The notes under the pieces were generated by a model, which had not been told where the DNA came from, did no database searches, and was given only the letters and a program-made list of their open reading frames with translations. Of a stretch of DNA of 28,653 nucleotides, positions 14,116 to 22,532 are shown piece by piece. The position numbers and the translations under genes were made by a program. The number at the start of each line of letters is the position of its first letter. Position 1 is the stretch's first letter. This DNA comes from DASRCB01 sp035653295 (GTDB taxonomy: Bacteria; Acidobacteriota; Terriglobia; Bryobacterales; Bryobacteraceae). The stretch is taken from assembly GCA_035653295.1 (NCBI GenBank), contig DASRCB010000180.1, forward strand, positions 1 through 28,653. Direction: 5' to 3'.

Positions 14116-16614
14116 ATGCAGTTGCATTCCGCTCCACGTACGAGACTGCCTCGCCGTTCCACCTTCAGCGTCCGGCGGGTGACCTCGTCTTTCCTGACAT
14201 TCCTGATCGCCGCATTCTTTCTGACTTCCACGCCGGTGTTCGGCCAGGCCTCGAATGAGGCCGGAGGCGAGGCCAGCCTCGTCCTTCCCGACCTCAGCCA
14301 GGCGACATTCGGGGGCATCAACGGCCGCGTCCTGCTCCTGATCGGCATGGGCATCGCCGTGCTCGGCCTGCTTTTTGGATTCATTACCTACGCGCGCCTG
14401 AAGAACCTGCCCGTACACCGCTCCATGCGCGAAATCTCCGAGCTGATCTATGAGACCTGCAAGACATATCTGATTACGCAGGGCAAGTTCCTGCTTTTCC
14501 TGTGGGTGTTCATCGCGGTAGTGATCGTGCTGTACTTCGGCGTACTGGCGCCGGCGCCCGGCAAACCCGTCGCCGTTACGCTGCCCATCATCCTGCTGTT
14601 CAGCCTGGTGGGAATCGCGGGAAGCTATGGGGTGGCGTGGTTCGGCATCCGCGTGAACACGTTCGCCAATTCGCGGACCTCGCACGCCAGCCTCGCCGGC
14701 CGGCCGTACCCCTGCTTCGACATTCCCCTGCAGTCGGGTATGAGTGTGGGCATGGTGCTGATCAGCGTGGAGCTGTTCATCATGCTCTTCATTCTGCTGT
14801 TCGTACCGGGAGATTACGCGGGGCCCTGCTTCATCGGATTCGCAATTGGTGAGTCACTCGGCGCGGCGGCGCTGCGCGTGGCCGGCGGCATCTTCACGAA
14901 AATTGCCGACATCGGCTCGGACCTGATGAAGATTGTCTTCAAGATCAAGGAAGACGATGCGCGTAACCCGGGCGTGATCGCCGACTGCACCGGCGACAAC
15001 GCGGGCGATTCGGTCGGACCAAGCGCCGACGGATTCGAAACCTACGGCGTCACCGGCGTCGCGCTGATCACCTTTATCCTGCTCGCCGTCCACGATCCGC
15101 TGATCAAGGTTCAGCTTCTGATCTGGATCTTCGTCATGCGCGTAGTCATGATCATCGCCGCGGGCATATCGTATTACGTCAACGGCGCGATCGCAAAGGC
15201 CCGTTACTTCAACGCAACGCGGTTCAATTCCGAGGCCCCGCTGACCTCTCTGGTGTGGATCACCTCAATCGTTTCCGTGATTCTCACTTACATCGTTACC
15301 CGCTTCATGATTCCAGATCTCGGCGGCGACACGTCGCTGTGGTGGAAACTTTCCACGGTGATCACCTGCGGCACGCTGGCCGGCGCCATCATTCCGGAGC
15401 TGGTGAAGGTGTTTACCTCCACCGAATCCCGTCACGTCCGCGAAGTGGTGACGGCATCGCAGCAGGGCGGGGCGTCACTGAACATTCTCGCTGGATTCGT
15501 GGCCGGAAACTTCAGCGCCCTGTGGATGGGCCTCGTCATTCTTGCGCTGATGGCGATCGCCTTCGGCATCAGCACGGCCGGCCTCGGCGCGCTGATGGTC
15601 GCCCCGGCGGTGTTCGCGTTTGGGCTGGTGGCGTTCGGGTTCCTCGGCATGGGGCCGGTCACGATCGCGGTCGACTCCTACGGGCCGGTTACGGATAACG
15701 CCCAGTCCGTGTTCGAGCTTTCCACCATCGAGCAACTGCCCGGCATTCACGCGGAGCTGAAGCGCGACTACGGCGTGGACGTTAACTTCGAGCGCGCGAA
15801 GGACATCCTCGAGGAGAACGACGGCGCGGGCAACACCTTCAAGGCGACCGCGAAACCAGTGCTGATCGGCACCGCCGTGGTCGGCGCCACCACAATGATC
15901 TTCTCCATCATTGTCGATCTGACCAACGGACTCCAGCCAGGTCTGGTTTCGAAGCTGTCGATTCTGTATCCGCCGTTCCTGCTTGGCCTGATCGCAGGCG
16001 GCGCCATTATCTACTGGTTTACCGGCGCTTCCACGCAGGCCGTGAGCACCGGCGCGTATCGCGCGGTCGAGTTCATCAAGGCCAACATCAAGCTGGAGGG
16101 CGTGACCAAAGCGTCGGTCAGCGACAGCAAGAAGGTGGTGGAGATCTGCACCCGTTATGCGCAGAAGGGAATGTTGAACATCTTCATCACGGTCTTCTTC
16201 GCCACGCTGGCCTTCTCCTTCGCCGAGCCCTATTTCTTCATTGGGTACCTGATCTCCATCGCGCTGTTCGGTCTGTATCAGGCCATCTTCATGGCGGACG
16301 CGGGCGGCGCGTGGGATAACGCCAAGAAGATCGTCGAGACGGAGCTCAAGCAGAAGGGGACAGATCTGCACGCCGCGACGGTGGTCGGAGATACCGTGGG
16401 CGATCCGTTCAAGGACACGTCTTCGGTCGCCCTGAACCCAATCATCAAATTCACCACACTATTCGGCCTGCTGGCGGTCTCCCTCGCGGTTTCGCTGACG
16501 AAATCGCAGGGGAGCATGACGCTGGACTGGATTCTGGCGGTAATTTTCCTGTTTATTGCCCTGCTGTTTGTGTACAAATCGTTCTACGGCATGCGCATCG
16601 GGTCGGGCGATTAA
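14116..16614 (+). CDS. hppA: Membrane-bound proton-translocating pyrophosphatase
   Basis: An 832-aa polytopic H+-PPase that couples pyrophosphate hydrolysis to ion pumping across the inner membrane. Substrate motifs: DDARNPGVIAD (280-290), GDNAGDSVG (293-301) and the C-terminal GDPFKDTSS (about 762-770). At the position that separates K+-dependent from K+-independent enzymes the sequence is GNTFKATAK, with K576. Lysine there indicates the K+-independent, proton-pumping class, though the second position (A579) is not the usual Thr. It is longer than the usual 660-770 aa. The first 45 residues look like a signal peptide (SSFLTFLIAAFFLTSTPVFGQA) ahead of the first family helix. The start at 14116 has GGGAGGG 8 nt upstream. 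A strong terminator follows. Confidence 0.93.
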   Translation: MQLHSAPRTRLPRRSTFSVRRVTSSFLTFLIAAFFLTSTPVFGQASNEAGGEASLVLPDLSQATFGGINGRVLLLIGMGIAVLGLLFGFITYARLKNLPVHRSMREISELIYETCKTYLITQGKFLLFLWVFIAVVIVLYFGVLAPAPGKPVAVTLPIILLFSLVGIAGSYGVAWFGIRVNTFANSRTSHASLAGRPYPCFDIPLQSGMSVGMVLISVELFIMLFILLFVPGDYAGPCFIGFAIGESLGAAALRVAGGIFTKIADIGSDLMKIVFKIKEDDARNPGVIADCTGDNAGDSVGPSADGFETYGVTGVALITFILLAVHDPLIKVQLLIWIFVMRVVMIIAAGISYYVNGAIAKARYFNATRFNSEAPLTSLVWITSIVSVILTYIVTRFMIPDLGGDTSLWWKLSTVITCGTLAGAIIPELVKVFTSTESRHVREVVTASQQGGASLNILAGFVAGNFSALWMGLVILALMAIAFGISTAGLGALMVAPAVFAFGLVAFGFLGMGPVTIAVDSYGPVTDNAQSVFELSTIEQLPGIHAELKRDYGVDVNFERAKDILEENDGAGNTFKATAKPVLIGTAVVGATTMIFSIIVDLTNGLQPGLVSKLSILYPPFLLGLIAGGAIIYWFTGASTQAVSTGAYRAVEFIKANIKLEGVTKASVSDSKKVVEICTRYAQKGMLNIFITVFFATLAFSFAEPYFFIGYLISIALFGLYQAIFMADAGGAWDNAKKIVETELKQKGTDLHAATVVGDTVGDPFKDTSSVALNPIIKFTTLFGLLAVSLAVSLTKSQGSMTLDWILAVIFLFIALLFVYKSFYGMRIGSGD

Positions 16615-16640
16615 GAGCCCCGATCCAAAGCTCGTTTCAG

Positions 16641-16678
16641 CGGCCCGGCGCCCTTCGGCGATCCGGGCCGTTTCGTTT
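16641..16678 (+). terminator. Intrinsic terminator after hppA
   Basis: The stem CGGCCCGG (16641-16648) / CCGGGCCG (16663-16670) is extended by an inner CGCC-CTTC-GGCG hairpin, with a 2-nt bulge. It is followed by the T-rich TTTCGTTT. It lies 27 bp after the hppA stop. Confidence 0.75.
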
Positions 16679-16734
16679 ACAGGCGCTCACCACCGAGCTG
16701 GGTTTCGATAGACTGTTAGCCGGTAAGGAGTCAT

Positions 16735-17775
16735 ATGGCCAACACCGGCAAGGAAGTTAACCGACGTGATTTCGCGCGGTCCGCCGCGCTCGCGGCAACC
16801 GCGCTCGGCGCGCCCGCGCTGTTCGGGGCGGAGCGCAACGGCGTGACGCCGAAGGTCGGGCTCTACAGCATCACCTACCAGGGCCTGTGGTATCGCGGCG
16901 ATGCGCTGACCCTCGAACAGGTGGTCGATCGCGCCAAAGAATACGGCTACGACGGCGTCGAGATCGATGGTAAGCGCCCGCACGGCAATCCGCTCGACAT
17001 GCCGCGCCAGCGCTGCCGTGACATCAGCCGCTATGCCCATGACCACGGGATCGAGATCTATGCCGTGGCCGCTAATAACGACTTCAGCAGCCCCATCCCC
17101 GAGCACCGCGAGTCTCAGCTGGTCTATATGCGCGAGCTGATCCGGATGACCTCGGACCTGAACGTGAAGCTCCTGCGCGTATTCGCGGCATGGCCCGGAG
17201 TCACGGCTCTGCCGGGCGGCGGCGGCAGCTACGACTTCGCCAAACCGCTCTGGAAGGCGGCGCATGAAGACATCCCGCCGGAGCGCACCTGGGACTGGGT
17301 TCGGGACGGCCTCAAAGAGGCCACCCGCTACGCCCACGACGCCGGCGTGACCCTCGCGCTCCAGAACCACCCGCCGGTCATCGGCAGCTACCACGACGTC
17401 CTGCGCTTCGTTCGCGAGGTGGACTCGCCGAACCTGAAGGTCTGCTTCGACGCGCGCATCGAGAAGGGCGCCACGCCCGAGATCGTGCACCAGGCCACGC
17501 GCGAAGTCGGCGCCCTGCAGGTGCTCTCGCACTACGGCAATGAATACGACGAAGTGGACGGCCACATCAAGCCGCGCTGGAACGAACTGGCCGAGCCGCA
17601 GGTGAGCGCCCTGATTGATATCGGCTACAAAGGCTATCTCGGTTTCGAGTACTGCCATCCCGTGCCTGTGGTCGATGGCCGCATGGCCGGCCTGGACTTC
17701 GTGGACAAGAACGCGCGCCTCGCGGCCCGCTACATGCGCGATCTGATCGCGGAGTCGAAGAGCAAAGCAGCATGA
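16735..17775 (+). CDS. Tat-exported TIM-barrel sugar phosphate isomerase/epimerase-like protein
   Basis: A 346-aa protein of the xylose-isomerase-like TIM-barrel superfamily (AP_endonuc_2 fold). It has a Tat signal (NRRDFARSAALAATALG, residues 9-25), so it acts in the periplasm. Barrel landmarks are YDGVEIDGKRP, LLRVFAAWPG, VTLALQNHPPVIG, KVCFDARI, LSHYGNEYDEVDGH and GYLGFEYCHP; acidic and His residues at strand ends are the expected metal ligands. AAGGAG lies 4 nt before the ATG. A broken gene of the same superfamily starts directly after its stop. The exact substrate is unknown; related proteins act on sugars, inositols or keto-sugar epimers. Confidence 0.85.
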   Translation: MANTGKEVNRRDFARSAALAATALGAPALFGAERNGVTPKVGLYSITYQGLWYRGDALTLEQVVDRAKEYGYDGVEIDGKRPHGNPLDMPRQRCRDISRYAHDHGIEIYAVAANNDFSSPIPEHRESQLVYMRELIRMTSDLNVKLLRVFAAWPGVTALPGGGGSYDFAKPLWKAAHEDIPPERTWDWVRDGLKEATRYAHDAGVTLALQNHPPVIGSYHDVLRFVREVDSPNLKVCFDARIEKGATPEIVHQATREVGALQVLSHYGNEYDEVDGHIKPRWNELAEPQVSALIDIGYKGYLGFEYCHPVPVVDGRMAGLDFVDKNARLAARYMRDLIAESKSKAA

Positions 17776-17776
17776 G

Positions 17777-18092
17777 ATGACCTCGCGCCGGCGATTCCTT
17801 CAGCACAGCGGCGCTGGGCTCGGCGCCGCTCTCTGCGCCGGCCGGATCGCTGCCGACCCGCTGGGCCTCCCCATCGGCCTGCAGCTTTATACCGTCGGAG
17901 CGGCGATGGGCAAAGAATCGGCCGGTCCCAACCGAGCTGGGGCGCGGCAGCATCGACTACGCGCGCATCTTCGCCGCCGCGAAGGGGCACGTTGAGGGCA
18001 TCTTCGTGGAGCAGGAACCGCCGTTCAAAGACATGCCTCCGCTGGAGGCGATCAAGGTCGATTACGACTATCTGCACGCGCTCAGAGCGTGA
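17777..18092 (+). pseudogene. Remnant of a second Tat-exported TIM-barrel isomerase gene
   Basis: The start codon follows the TGA of the preceding gene by one base. The first 40 or so codons read as a Tat signal and barrel opening (TSRRRFLQHSGAGLG, then LGLPIGLQLYTVG). From about 17900 the family reading continues one base out of frame (VPTELGRGSIDYARIF, then GIFVEQEPPFKDMPPLEAIKVDYDYLHAL) to a TGA at 18092. Members of this family are about 290-310 aa; some 180 internal codons are missing, so this is an internal deletion with a frameshift and not a single base error. The initial frame stops at 17995. The 3' end overlaps the convergent GT4 gene by 25 bp. Confidence 0.8.
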
Positions 18093-19363
18093 AGACGCTC
18101 GGGCGCTTCGGCCGCACCGAGCATCCAGTCTTCGCTCAGGAGGCGGCGCTCGGTGAAGCATTCGGCCAGGCGGCGGACGTTCGTGGCCAGATCATAGCGC
18201 TCCAGCACAGTTCGGCGCCCCGCCGCGCCCAGGCGGCGGCGCATGACCCGATCGCTGGCAAGCCGGAGAATGGCTGACACCAGCGCGGCGCGATCCCCGG
18301 GCGGGCACAGCACGCCGTTATGGTTGTGCTCGATCAGCTCCGGGACGCCCGCTACCCACGTCGCGACCACCGGCAGTTCCGCGGCCATCGCTTCCATCAG
18401 CACCACCGGAATTCCTTCGGCGAAGCTCGGCAGCACGAACAGGTCCGCGCGTTCGTACATCGCGGCCAGGCGGTCCTGGTTGATCCAGCCCGTGAACTGC
18501 ACGGTGGCGTCGAGTCCGAGGCGTGCGGCATGCCGCTGCAGCGACTCTCGATCCGGCCCGTCGCCAACCAGGGTCAGGCGCGCCGGAATACCTGCATCGA
18601 TCAGTTCGCGCATCGCTTCGAGCAGCATGTGCTGGCCTTTAATGCGGTTCAGGCGCGCGACGCAGAGAAACTCCACCGATTGGCCGGCCTGCTGACGATG
18701 CCGCGCGCGGAACGTGCCTGCGTCCACCCCCAGCCGGACGATCTCGATGTGAGGCCAGTCGCACAGGCGGCCGGCGAGCATCGCCTGACTCGATCCGAAG
18801 CTGCTGATCACGCGCACGAAAGCCGCCGCTTCGATCTTTTCGCGCAAATGGAAGCTGCGCGCGTCCAGAAATTCCGCTGGCCCGTGGAGGGTCATGGACA
18901 TGCGGAGTCGAAACATCTTCGTGATCAGCAGCCCGACTGTAGAGCTGAAGTGAACGTGGAAATGATCGACGCCGGCCGCAAGAAACAACTCCCCCGCCAC
19001 CACCGCTTCGGCGAACCAGGCGCAGGCTTTCATCGATCCTCCGCCGGCCACCAGCGCGGCCACCAGTCCGCGCAGCCACGCGAGAGGATGCCGAGCGAGC
19101 AGCCGCGCGTGCATCCGCAGAATGGATCGCAGGGGCAGGCCGAGAATCGCGGTACAGCGCTCCGCCTCGTCCTGTTCCTCGGGGGTGAGTTGCGCCACCG
19201 GCCGGTCAGGACGGCGTACCGATATTGCGACTACATCGATGCCGAGGCGGCGCAATTCGCGAATTTCGCGAAGTACGAACACGTGGTTGATCGCCGGGTA
19301 CTGGCTGATGAGATATCCCACGCGCGCAGCGGGGGTATCTGCGCCGATCCTATCGAGGAACAT
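18068..19363 (-). CDS. GT4 family glycosyltransferase (exopolysaccharide type)
   Basis: A 431-aa GT-B fold glycosyltransferase. The N-terminal acceptor domain begins VGYLISQYPAINHVFVLREIREL (about 15-37), typical of colanic-acid/EPS enzymes. The C-terminal donor domain shows CVARLNRIKGQHMLLEA, LTLVGDGPDRESL and the retaining GT4 signature E-x7-E in FAEGIPVVLMEAMA, followed by GVPELIEHNHNGVL. Cytoplasmic or membrane-associated; no transmembrane segment is clear. The start at 19363 has GGGGGTGG upstream. It is monocistronic and divergent from the Gfo/Idh gene (95 bp). Sugar donor and acceptor are unknown. Confidence 0.88.
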   Translation of the reverse strand: MFLDRIGADTPAARVGYLISQYPAINHVFVLREIRELRRLGIDVVAISVRRPDRPVAQLTPEEQDEAERCTAILGLPLRSILRMHARLLARHPLAWLRGLVAALVAGGGSMKACAWFAEAVVAGELFLAAGVDHFHVHFSSTVGLLITKMFRLRMSMTLHGPAEFLDARSFHLREKIEAAAFVRVISSFGSSQAMLAGRLCDWPHIEIVRLGVDAGTFRARHRQQAGQSVEFLCVARLNRIKGQHMLLEAMRELIDAGIPARLTLVGDGPDRESLQRHAARLGLDATVQFTGWINQDRLAAMYERADLFVLPSFAEGIPVVLMEAMAAELPVVATWVAGVPELIEHNHNGVLCPPGDRAALVSAILRLASDRVMRRRLGAAGRRTVLERYDLATNVRRLAECFTERRLLSEDWMLGAAEAPERLHALSACR

Positions 19364-19458
19364 ACGCCACCCCCGATCAATGGTGCGCGCGGGCCCGGCA
19401 TCGTCTCGGTTCCATTCCGCGATGCAATCGGGCTTACGATATCTAAAGGAGGAGTACC

Positions 19459-20982
19459 TTGCCGTACGAATTCACCAGACGTCACTTCTTTTACGGCTCG
19501 CTCCTGGCCGGGGCCGTTCCCGCCGCCGGGTTCGGAAGCGTTCCTTCGCTCCAGGCGCTCGGCTACAAGTCACCGAACGAAAAGCTGAACATCGCCTCCA
19601 TCGGCGCCGGGGGAAAGGCGTTCAGCGACATCATGGGCTGCGCCACGGAGAACATCGTCGCCCTGTGCGACGTGGACGACAAGCAGGCGGCGCGGATGTA
19701 CAAGATCTACGAAAACGCGCCGAAGTACAAGGATTTCCGGAAAATGCTCGACGAGCGCGGCAAAGAGATCGACGCCGTGATCATCGCTATTCCGGATCAC
19801 ATGCACGCCACCGCGGCCATGTGGGCCATGGAGCGCGGCAAGCACGTCTACACCCAGAAGCCGCTCACCCGCACCGTTTGGGAAGCGCGGCAGCTCATGG
19901 ATGCGGCCAATAAATATAAGGTCGCCACGCAAATGGGCAACCAGGGCTACTCCAACGAGGGCACCCGCCAGGCGGCGGAAATGATCTGGGCCGGCGAGAT
20001 CGGCAACGTGACCGAAGTGCACGCCTGGACGAATCGGCCCATCTGGCCGCAGGGCCTCACCGAGATTCCGCCACCCGATCCCGTTCCCGCCACGCTCGAT
20101 TGGGACCTGTGGCTGGGCATCGCCGAGAAGCGGCCGTATACGTCCGGCGGAAAAGGCTATCCCAACGAGTGGGGCGGCAACTTCTATCAGCCGTTCAACT
20201 GGCGCGGTTTTTACGATTTTGGCTGCGGCGCGCTCGGCGACATGGCCTGCCACATTCTCGGCGCGCCGAACCTCGCGCTGGGCCTGCACTCGCCGACCAG
20301 TGTGGAATGCGTGCACAAGGAAGGTGTCAGCAGCTTCAGCTTCCCGACGAAGACCGTCATCCGCTACGATTTCCCGGCGCGCGGCGACATGCCCCCGGTG
20401 AAGGTGTTCTGGTACGACGGCCTGAAGGAAACGCCGAAAATTCCGGGAGTGCCCGACGGCGAGCTCCTGGGCGATCTGCCCTCGAAACCGAGGTTCCCGC
20501 GCCGGCAGCCGGGTCAGCCACAGCAGTGGCCCCCTCCTCCGGAGCCGTTCACCGGCTTTATCGGCAAGGTCTTCAACTGGGAGGAGTGGCAGAAGGAGAA
20601 AGCGGAGCCGAATCTCCGCGTGCCGCCGCCCGACGGAAGCCTGTTCGTCGGCGATAAGGGCATGATCACCACCGGCACCTACGGGGAGGACACCCGCCTC
20701 GTGCCCATGGAGAAGATGAAGGACTACCAGTTCCCTCAGCCGCTGCTCACGCGCTCTCCCGGGCATTATCGCGACTGGATCCGGGCGTGCAAGGGCGGCG
20801 ATCCGGCGTGCTCGAACTTCAATGTGGCCTCCCCGTTTGTGGAGTGGATGCTGATCGGGGTCATCGCCACACGCTTCGACGGAAAACTGGAGTGGGATGC
20901 GGCGAAGATGCGCTTCACCAACAACGACGAGGCGAACCGCTATCTCCAGCCAACCTTCCGCACCGGCTGGAGCTTCACCTAG
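19459..20982 (+). CDS. Tat-exported Gfo/Idh/MocA family oxidoreductase
   Basis: A 507-aa NAD(P)-dependent oxidoreductase-like protein. Tat signal: TRRHFFYGSLLAGAVPAAG (about 6-24). Rossmann domain: IGAGG (48-52) and VALCDVDD (67-74). The usual E-K-P motif reads Q-K-P (133-135, YTQKPLTR). The catalytic-type D-x3-H is present (D261, H265 in LGDMACHILG). A Pro-rich insertion sits at about 345-365, and the C-terminal GHYRDWIRACKGGDPACSNF is typical of the exported subgroup. The start is TTG, with an excellent AAAGGAGG 5-12 nt upstream; the nearest ATG would cut into the protein. Substrates in this subgroup are mostly unknown sugars or glycosides. A hairpin-rich repeat follows the stop. Confidence 0.9.
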   Translation: MPYEFTRRHFFYGSLLAGAVPAAGFGSVPSLQALGYKSPNEKLNIASIGAGGKAFSDIMGCATENIVALCDVDDKQAARMYKIYENAPKYKDFRKMLDERGKEIDAVIIAIPDHMHATAAMWAMERGKHVYTQKPLTRTVWEARQLMDAANKYKVATQMGNQGYSNEGTRQAAEMIWAGEIGNVTEVHAWTNRPIWPQGLTEIPPPDPVPATLDWDLWLGIAEKRPYTSGGKGYPNEWGGNFYQPFNWRGFYDFGCGALGDMACHILGAPNLALGLHSPTSVECVHKEGVSSFSFPTKTVIRYDFPARGDMPPVKVFWYDGLKETPKIPGVPDGELLGDLPSKPRFPRRQPGQPQQWPPPPEPFTGFIGKVFNWEEWQKEKAEPNLRVPPPDGSLFVGDKGMITTGTYGEDTRLVPMEKMKDYQFPQPLLTRSPGHYRDWIRACKGGDPACSNFNVASPFVEWMLIGVIATRFDGKLEWDAAKMRFTNNDEANRYLQPTFRTGWSFT

Positions 20983-20993
20983 ATTACCTTGTG

Positions 20994-21085
20994 GTGCAAG
21001 CCTTAGGCTTGCACTGGCGGGCTCTCAGCTCACGTTCGCTCGATGGGGGGCAGGGCCTCGCCCTGCGGCGGGCTCTCAGCCCGCC
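20994..21085. repeat. Cluster of three perfect hairpins with a repeated 14-mer
   Basis: Three inverted repeats, each with a 3-nt loop, lie between convergent genes: GTGCAAGCC/GGCTTGCAC (20994-21014), GCAGGGC/GCCCTGC (21050-21066) and GGCGGGCT/AGCCCGCC (21067-21085). The 14-mer GGCGGGCTCTCAGC occurs at 21018 and again at 21067. It looks like a REP-type intergenic element and may also work as a bidirectional transcription stop for the Gfo/Idh and FG-GAP genes. Confidence 0.6.
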
Positions 21086-21217
21086 TGCTCTGGATTGCAC
21101 CTTCGCAGAGGTGAGGAGCTTAGGCCGGCCCTCGATCCTTAGCCCGACTGCGTCGTTAAGAGCCGCTCGCTGACGGCGCCAGTTCCACGTCGATCGTAGT
21201 CGCAATAGCGCCGGCTG

Positions 21218-22348
21218 CTACTTCGGCGAGCCCAGGTTCTCGTACCACTTCAGCGTCGTGCCGCCGATGCACACGATGTCCAGTCTTCCGTCGCCGTTCA
21301 GATCGGCCACGGCGCAGCTGGCGGCCGGAATGGTATCGTCGAGCACGAAACCCTGCCACTCGACTCCGTCGTTGCGGAACAACAGAACGTTATGCGTGCC
21401 GCGCGAACCGACCACGATCTCATCCGCGCCGTCCCCATTCAGATCCGCGGTCTGAATCGTGTGCCCGTCCTGAATGTCGCTGGTGAGCACCGAGCGCTGC
21501 CATCCCTGTTTGGTCTCGTTATAGACCGCGACAACGTTGCCGTGCCAGGGCTCGATCGAAGCCAGAAAGCGACCCTGTTTCGTACGTCCGAGCGCGATAT
21601 CGCTGGCCCCGCATTTCGGCCAGTCGCCGGGCAGTCCTTTGGAGATCATGGAAGCCTGCCACCGGCCGTCAGCGGAAAGCGAGCGCACGCGGATACCCGC
21701 GAAGCTCGCCGTGTAGATCTCGTCCCGCTCATGCCGGCCCCGCTCCACGATGGTGATACCGTGCAAAACGCCCTGCTCCAGATTGTCGATCATGTGCCGC
21801 TTCCACTCGTCCGGCCACCAGTAAAGGATGGGGACGTGATCGGTATAGTCGGGCTCGCGCGAGTTGACGCCCACCAGAGGGGCGTCGATCAGGATCTTCT
21901 TCCCGCTGCCATCGATGTCGGCCCAGCGAAGGCGATGTGAGGTTGGGATCGAATCCACGGTGCGGATGCTCCAGGGCTGGCGCGGGTCCGCATTGGCCTT
22001 GAGCAGGGACACAGTGCCGAGGCTCAGCATGGGGCTCATGTCGAAGTCGTGAGCCAGCGCGACTTCGGGAATTCCGTCTCCATCGATGTCCCAGGCCGCG
22101 GCGTTAATCAGGTCCTTCAAACCGCTGGCCATGACGTGCTTCGTCCAGCCCGGGCCTTCGAACCAGAACAGCTCGGACATCTTCTGCGCCACCACGACGA
22201 GGTCGAGCTGGCGATCCTTGTTCAGGTCGACGGCGAGCACCTGGTACCCGCCGTTCAGTTCGCGGGTGATCAGGTGTGGACGGAAATGCGGAAGTTCGGC
22301 GGCCATAACGCACGAAGCCAATGCGGCAATGGCGCCCACGCGGCGCAT
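21218..22348 (-). CDS. Exported FG-GAP/VCBS repeat protein
   Basis: A 376-aa protein with a signal peptide (residues 1-16, GAIAALASCVMAA) and repeated calcium-binding-like blades: DLNKDRQLDLVVV, DIDGDGIPEVAL, DIDGSGKK, DLNGDGADEIVVGSRG and DLNGDGRLDIVCIGG. These D-x-[DN]-x-D-G loops are those of integrin-like seven-blade beta-propellers. It is expected to be periplasmic or extracellular. No catalytic domain is attached; such proteins are thought to bind carbohydrate or protein surfaces, and the exact role here is unknown. It is monocistronic, with 184 bp to the next gene upstream. Confidence 0.85.
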   Translation of the reverse strand: MRRVGAIAALASCVMAAELPHFRPHLITRELNGGYQVLAVDLNKDRQLDLVVVAQKMSELFWFEGPGWTKHVMASGLKDLINAAAWDIDGDGIPEVALAHDFDMSPMLSLGTVSLLKANADPRQPWSIRTVDSIPTSHRLRWADIDGSGKKILIDAPLVGVNSREPDYTDHVPILYWWPDEWKRHMIDNLEQGVLHGITIVERGRHERDEIYTASFAGIRVRSLSADGRWQASMISKGLPGDWPKCGASDIALGRTKQGRFLASIEPWHGNVVAVYNETKQGWQRSVLTSDIQDGHTIQTADLNGDGADEIVVGSRGTHNVLLFRNDGVEWQGFVLDDTIPAASCAVADLNGDGRLDIVCIGGTTLKWYENLGSPK

Positions 22349-22463
22349 GGGTCCGTTCTATCACAACCGGTCGGCAGCGCTGGACCAAACCGGGCGCCGG
22401 TGGCTTCGCGCGGTGGGAGGGGATGGTCCGTCCGCCAGTCGCCGACCGCCCGGTCTGGTTGTC

Positions 22464-22485
22464 TTGCCCTGACAGAATAGGGCAA
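22464..22485 (-). terminator. Possible terminator hairpin after the aminotransferase gene
   Basis: TTGCCCT (22464-22470) / AGGGCAA (22479-22485) form a 7-bp stem 48 bp after the aminotransferase stop. There is no clear U-tract, so the call is weak. Confidence 0.3.
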
Positions 22486-22532
22486 ATCACCGCCTGGGAT
22501 CACCACATGTTCTGATAGCAGGCTGGCCGGTT

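Noticed and set aside
18320..19588. 422-codon plus-strand open frame
   Set aside because: Shadow of the GT4 glycosyltransferase gene; Arg/His-rich composition and no domain.
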